In this document: piece by piece, positions 33,001 to 34,258 of the stretch
Position numbering within the stretch: position 1 is the stretch's first letter
Layout of the letters: each line of letters begins with the position of its first letter
From: JANXUC01 sp043749225
GTDB lineage: Bacteria; Acidobacteriota; Terriglobia; Terriglobales; Acidobacteriaceae
Direction of reading: 5' to 3'
Length of the DNA stretch: 34,258 bases
NCBI GenBank assembly: GCA_043749225.1
Contig: JAYVEP010000100.1
Coordinates: 1 to 34,258 of the forward strand
Translations under genes and position numbers: made by a program
The notes under the pieces: model-generated
What the model was told of the DNA's origin: nothing
The model's input: the letters and a program-made list of their open reading frames with translations, nothing else
The model's database searches: none

Positions 33001-33075
33001 GTGCCTGTGGGTGAGTATGGCGGATGTAAGTTCGCCAGCCCTTTTGTGGGATGTGCGCGGCTGTTTTTCGCGTGA
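33001..33075 (+). CDS. possible leader peptide upstream of rpsL (24 codons)
   Basis: GTG at 33001 has AAGGAG (32990-32995) exactly 5 nt upstream, the strongest ribosome binding site in the leader. It opens a 24-codon ORF starting M-P-V-G-E-Y-G-G-C-K and ending at a TGA at 33073-33075, 67 nt before rpsL. Nine bases around its Shine-Dalgarno (TAAGGAGCT) plus GTGCCT recur at the rpsL start, so it may be a decayed duplication of the rpsL start region or a regulatory ORF. No homologue is known to me. Confidence 0.35.
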   Translation: MPVGEYGGCKFASPFVGCARLFFA

Positions 33076-33142
33076 GCGTTGTTTCGTACGTTCGGTGTCG
33101 GCAGTCGCAATTTGTGTCCGGAATTTTAAGGAGCTGCAAAGA

Positions 33143-33532
33143 GTGCCTACGTTTAATCAGCTCGTGCGAAGTGGGCGGAAGGCGCCGCGGTACAAAACTG
33201 CGAGCCCTGCGCTGCAAAGCTGTCCGCAAAAGCGCGGTGTTTGCACCCGCGTCTACACGCAAACGCCGAAGAAGCCGAACTCGGCTCTGCGCAAGGTTGC
33301 GCGTGTGCGTTTGACCAACGGCATTGAAGTTACGACGTACATCCCGGGCGTAGGCCACAACCTGCAGGAGCACTCGATTGTGCTCATCCGCGGCGGCCGT
33401 GTGAAGGATCTGCCGGGAGTTCGTTACCACGTAGTGCGCGGCACGCTGGATTCGACAGGTGTAACGGATCGCAAGCAGAGCCGCTCGAAGTACGGCGCCA
33501 AGCGGCCCAAGAAGGCAGAAGGCAAGAAGTAA
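33143..33532 (+). CDS. rpsL: 30S ribosomal protein S12
   Basis: 129 aa from a GTG with AAGGAG 9 nt upstream; the frame stays open 94 codons further upstream, but that part is leader sequence. The protein begins PTFNQLVRSGRKAP and has TPKKPNSALRKVARVRL, GVGHNLQEHSIVLIRGGRVKDLPGVRYH and the basic C-terminus SRSKYGAKRPKK. Both lysines linked to streptomycin resistance when mutated (PKKPNS and RVKDLPG) are wild type. It sits in the decoding centre of the small subunit. First gene of the str operon. Confidence 0.98.
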   Translation: MPTFNQLVRSGRKAPRYKTASPALQSCPQKRGVCTRVYTQTPKKPNSALRKVARVRLTNGIEVTTYIPGVGHNLQEHSIVLIRGGRVKDLPGVRYHVVRGTLDSTGVTDRKQSRSKYGAKRPKKAEGKK

Positions 33533-33558
33533 GCTCGGGCAATAGAAAGTTTTGAAAG

Positions 33559-33610
33559 GGCACGGCTTCAGCCGTGCCGCCAAGAGAGAAAATTGATGGG
33601 GCTTTACCCC
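33559..33610 (+). repeat. REP-like palindromic repeat between rpsL and rpsG
   Basis: Two hairpins: GGCACGGC-TTCA-GCCGTGCC (33559-33578) and GGGG-CTTTA-CCCC (33598-33610), followed by TGAGG. This two-hairpin layout resembles dispersed palindromic repeats I associate with acidobacterial genomes; no second copy occurs in this window. Neither hairpin is followed by a T-run. Confidence 0.6.
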
Positions 33611-33629
33611 TGAGGTCGAAGAAAAAGCA

Positions 33630-34100
33630 ATGCCAAGAAAAGGACACATCCCGAAGAGAACGGTCGCTGCCGACGCGGTCTATAGCTCGGATCTCGTCAC
33701 CAAATTCGTGAACTGCATGATGTGGGGCGGCAAGAAAGCCACCGCGCAGTCGCTGTTTTACGACGCTATGACCAAGCTGGAAGCAAAAGGCGGCGACGAA
33801 GCCCTCAAGCTATTCAAGAAGGCGGTCGAGAACTGCAAGCCGCTCTTGGAAGTGAAGTCCCGGCGTGTCGGCGGCGCGAACTATCAGGTGCCGATCGAAG
33901 TCAATCCCGACCGGCGTACTTCGCTGGCGATTCGCTGGATTATCAGCTTCTCGCGCGCTCGCGGCGAAAAAGGCATGACCGACAAGCTTTGCGCCGAATT
34001 GCTCGATGCGTCAAACGGACGCGGCGGTGCCATGAAGAAGAAAGAAGACGTTCATCGCATGGCGGAAGCCAATAAGGCCTTCGCGCACTACCGCTGGTAA
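33630..34100 (+). CDS. rpsG: 30S ribosomal protein S7
   Basis: 156 aa, normal length. MPRKGHIPKRTVAADAVYSS, then KFVNCMMWGGKKATAQSLFYDA, VENCKPLLEVKSRRVGGANY, QVPIEVNPDRRTSLAIRWII and the C-terminal KKKEDVHRMAEANKAFAHYRW are diagnostic. It nucleates 30S head assembly on 16S rRNA. The only GAGG upstream (33612-33615) lies at the edge of the palindromic repeat, 14 nt from the ATG, so initiation is unusual. In E. coli S7 represses the operon at the rpsL-rpsG gap; here that gap is filled by the repeat. Confidence 0.98.
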   Translation: MPRKGHIPKRTVAADAVYSSDLVTKFVNCMMWGGKKATAQSLFYDAMTKLEAKGGDEALKLFKKAVENCKPLLEVKSRRVGGANYQVPIEVNPDRRTSLAIRWIISFSRARGEKGMTDKLCAELLDASNGRGGAMKKKEDVHRMAEANKAFAHYRW

Positions 34101-34103
34101 GAA

Positions 34104-34176
34104 TTTGCGATTTGGCGATTTGCGATTTGTGATTTGAAAATCACAGGCTCCTGAATCGCAAAATCACAAATCACGA
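34104..34176. repeat. GCGATTT/AAATCAC low-complexity inverted repeat between rpsG and fusA
   Basis: A tandem of 7-8 bp GCGATTTG/GTGATTTG units runs from 34107 to about 34136. Its last part GATTTGTGATTT (34124-34135) pairs perfectly with AAATCACAAATC (34161-34172). The transcript would form a hairpin with a 25-nt loop between two co-transcribed genes. Confidence 0.65.
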
Positions 34177-34217
34177 GATCACAAATAGTACAGAGCTCCA
34201 GAAAGATAGAGAATATC

Positions 34218-34258
34218 GTGGCAAGAACCGTACCCTTAGAGCGCTGCAGGAACATCGG
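34218..34258 (+). CDS. fusA: elongation factor G, first 13 codons (runs off the window)
   Basis: GTG at 34218 starts M-A-R-T-V-P-L-E-R-C-R-N-I, the canonical EF-G N-terminus leading into the P-loop, which is outside the window. The position after rpsL-rpsG is the standard str operon order. The upstream Shine-Dalgarno is weak (AGAAAGA). Confidence 0.9.
   Translation, partial: MARTVPLERCRNI

Noticed and set aside
32861..33142. N-terminal extension of S12 by 94 residues (frame open from 32861)
   Set aside because: S12 has a fixed N-terminus beginning PTFNQL, and GTG 33143 has its own AAGGAG; the upstream frame is open by chance.
33051..33314. Basic 87-codon ORF overlapping rpsL
   Set aside because: It is a frame-shifted reading of rpsL; its Arg-rich composition is a by-product of Lys/Arg codons in the real frame.

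Overview
The window looks like a stretch of chromosome from a soil-type acidobacterium (Acidobacteriota, Terriglobia/Koribacter-like). This rests on a GC-rich sequence, a von Willebrand protein of the 'VWFA-related Acidobacterial' type, a very long Asp-box/VPS10 propeller protein, a PilZ-TonB protein, several Ig-like/beta-propeller export proteins and abundant short palindromic intergenic repeats. The assignment is inference from gene content; no rRNA or tRNA gene was seen.

Layout. 1-1031: an IS-end-like sequence abutting a 5'-truncated NarL/LuxR-type response regulator, then a small four-helix membrane protein. 1051-1935 (-): PilZ-TonB fusion with a TTGACA promoter. 1936-3900: repeat-rich region with two related copies of an 80-bp repeat and two copies of a 173-bp element with perfect 15-bp terminal inverted repeats, which bracket one gene for an exported protein. 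3901-6635: an APC amino-acid permease and a convergent FAD amino-acid/amine oxidase, both without a usable ATG/GTG/TTG at the right place. 6866-9420 (-): a small coiled-coil protein, a GAF protein and an exported formamidase/acetamidase-like protein. The last of these lies 23 bp behind a PhoB/PhoR-type two-component pair (9444-11878).

12004-15434: a VWA protein convergent with 2-oxoglutarate dehydrogenase E1 (sucA), their stop codons interlocking. 15559-20299 (-): a frameshifted VPS10/Asp-box protein with a clear terminator, a LolA-like outer-membrane-lipoprotein-type protein, and a Bcp peroxiredoxin. 20363-24104 (-): a likely operon of a GIDE-domain membrane protein, homoserine dehydrogenase and a class-V aminotransferase of the VC1184 type. 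A 22-bp perfect palindrome follows, then a kynureninase-like class-V aminotransferase, divergent from a large TPR-GAF-degenerate GGDEF protein. 28412-29932: lumazine synthase with an unusual N-terminal VOC-like domain, followed by nusB. 30075-32438 (-): an Ig-like/beta-propeller lipoprotein. 32694-end: the str operon (rpsL, rpsG, start of fusA) with a near-consensus promoter, a leader of about 400 nt containing a small ORF with a strong Shine-Dalgarno, and repeats inserted between the ribosomal genes.

Most notable observations: (i) three genes have a -10 hexamer exactly 6 nt before the start codon and no Shine-Dalgarno, suggesting leaderless mRNAs; (ii) an oxidase whose only plausible start is ATT, with its Shine-Dalgarno buried in an 11-bp hairpin; (iii) a MITE-like element pair around a cargo-like gene; (iv) the VOC-like/RibH fusion; (v) the rpsL leader ORF; (vi) the one-base frameshift in the VPS10 protein. 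No defence system, CRISPR array or complete mobile element was seen. All domain calls are by eye from translated sequence.
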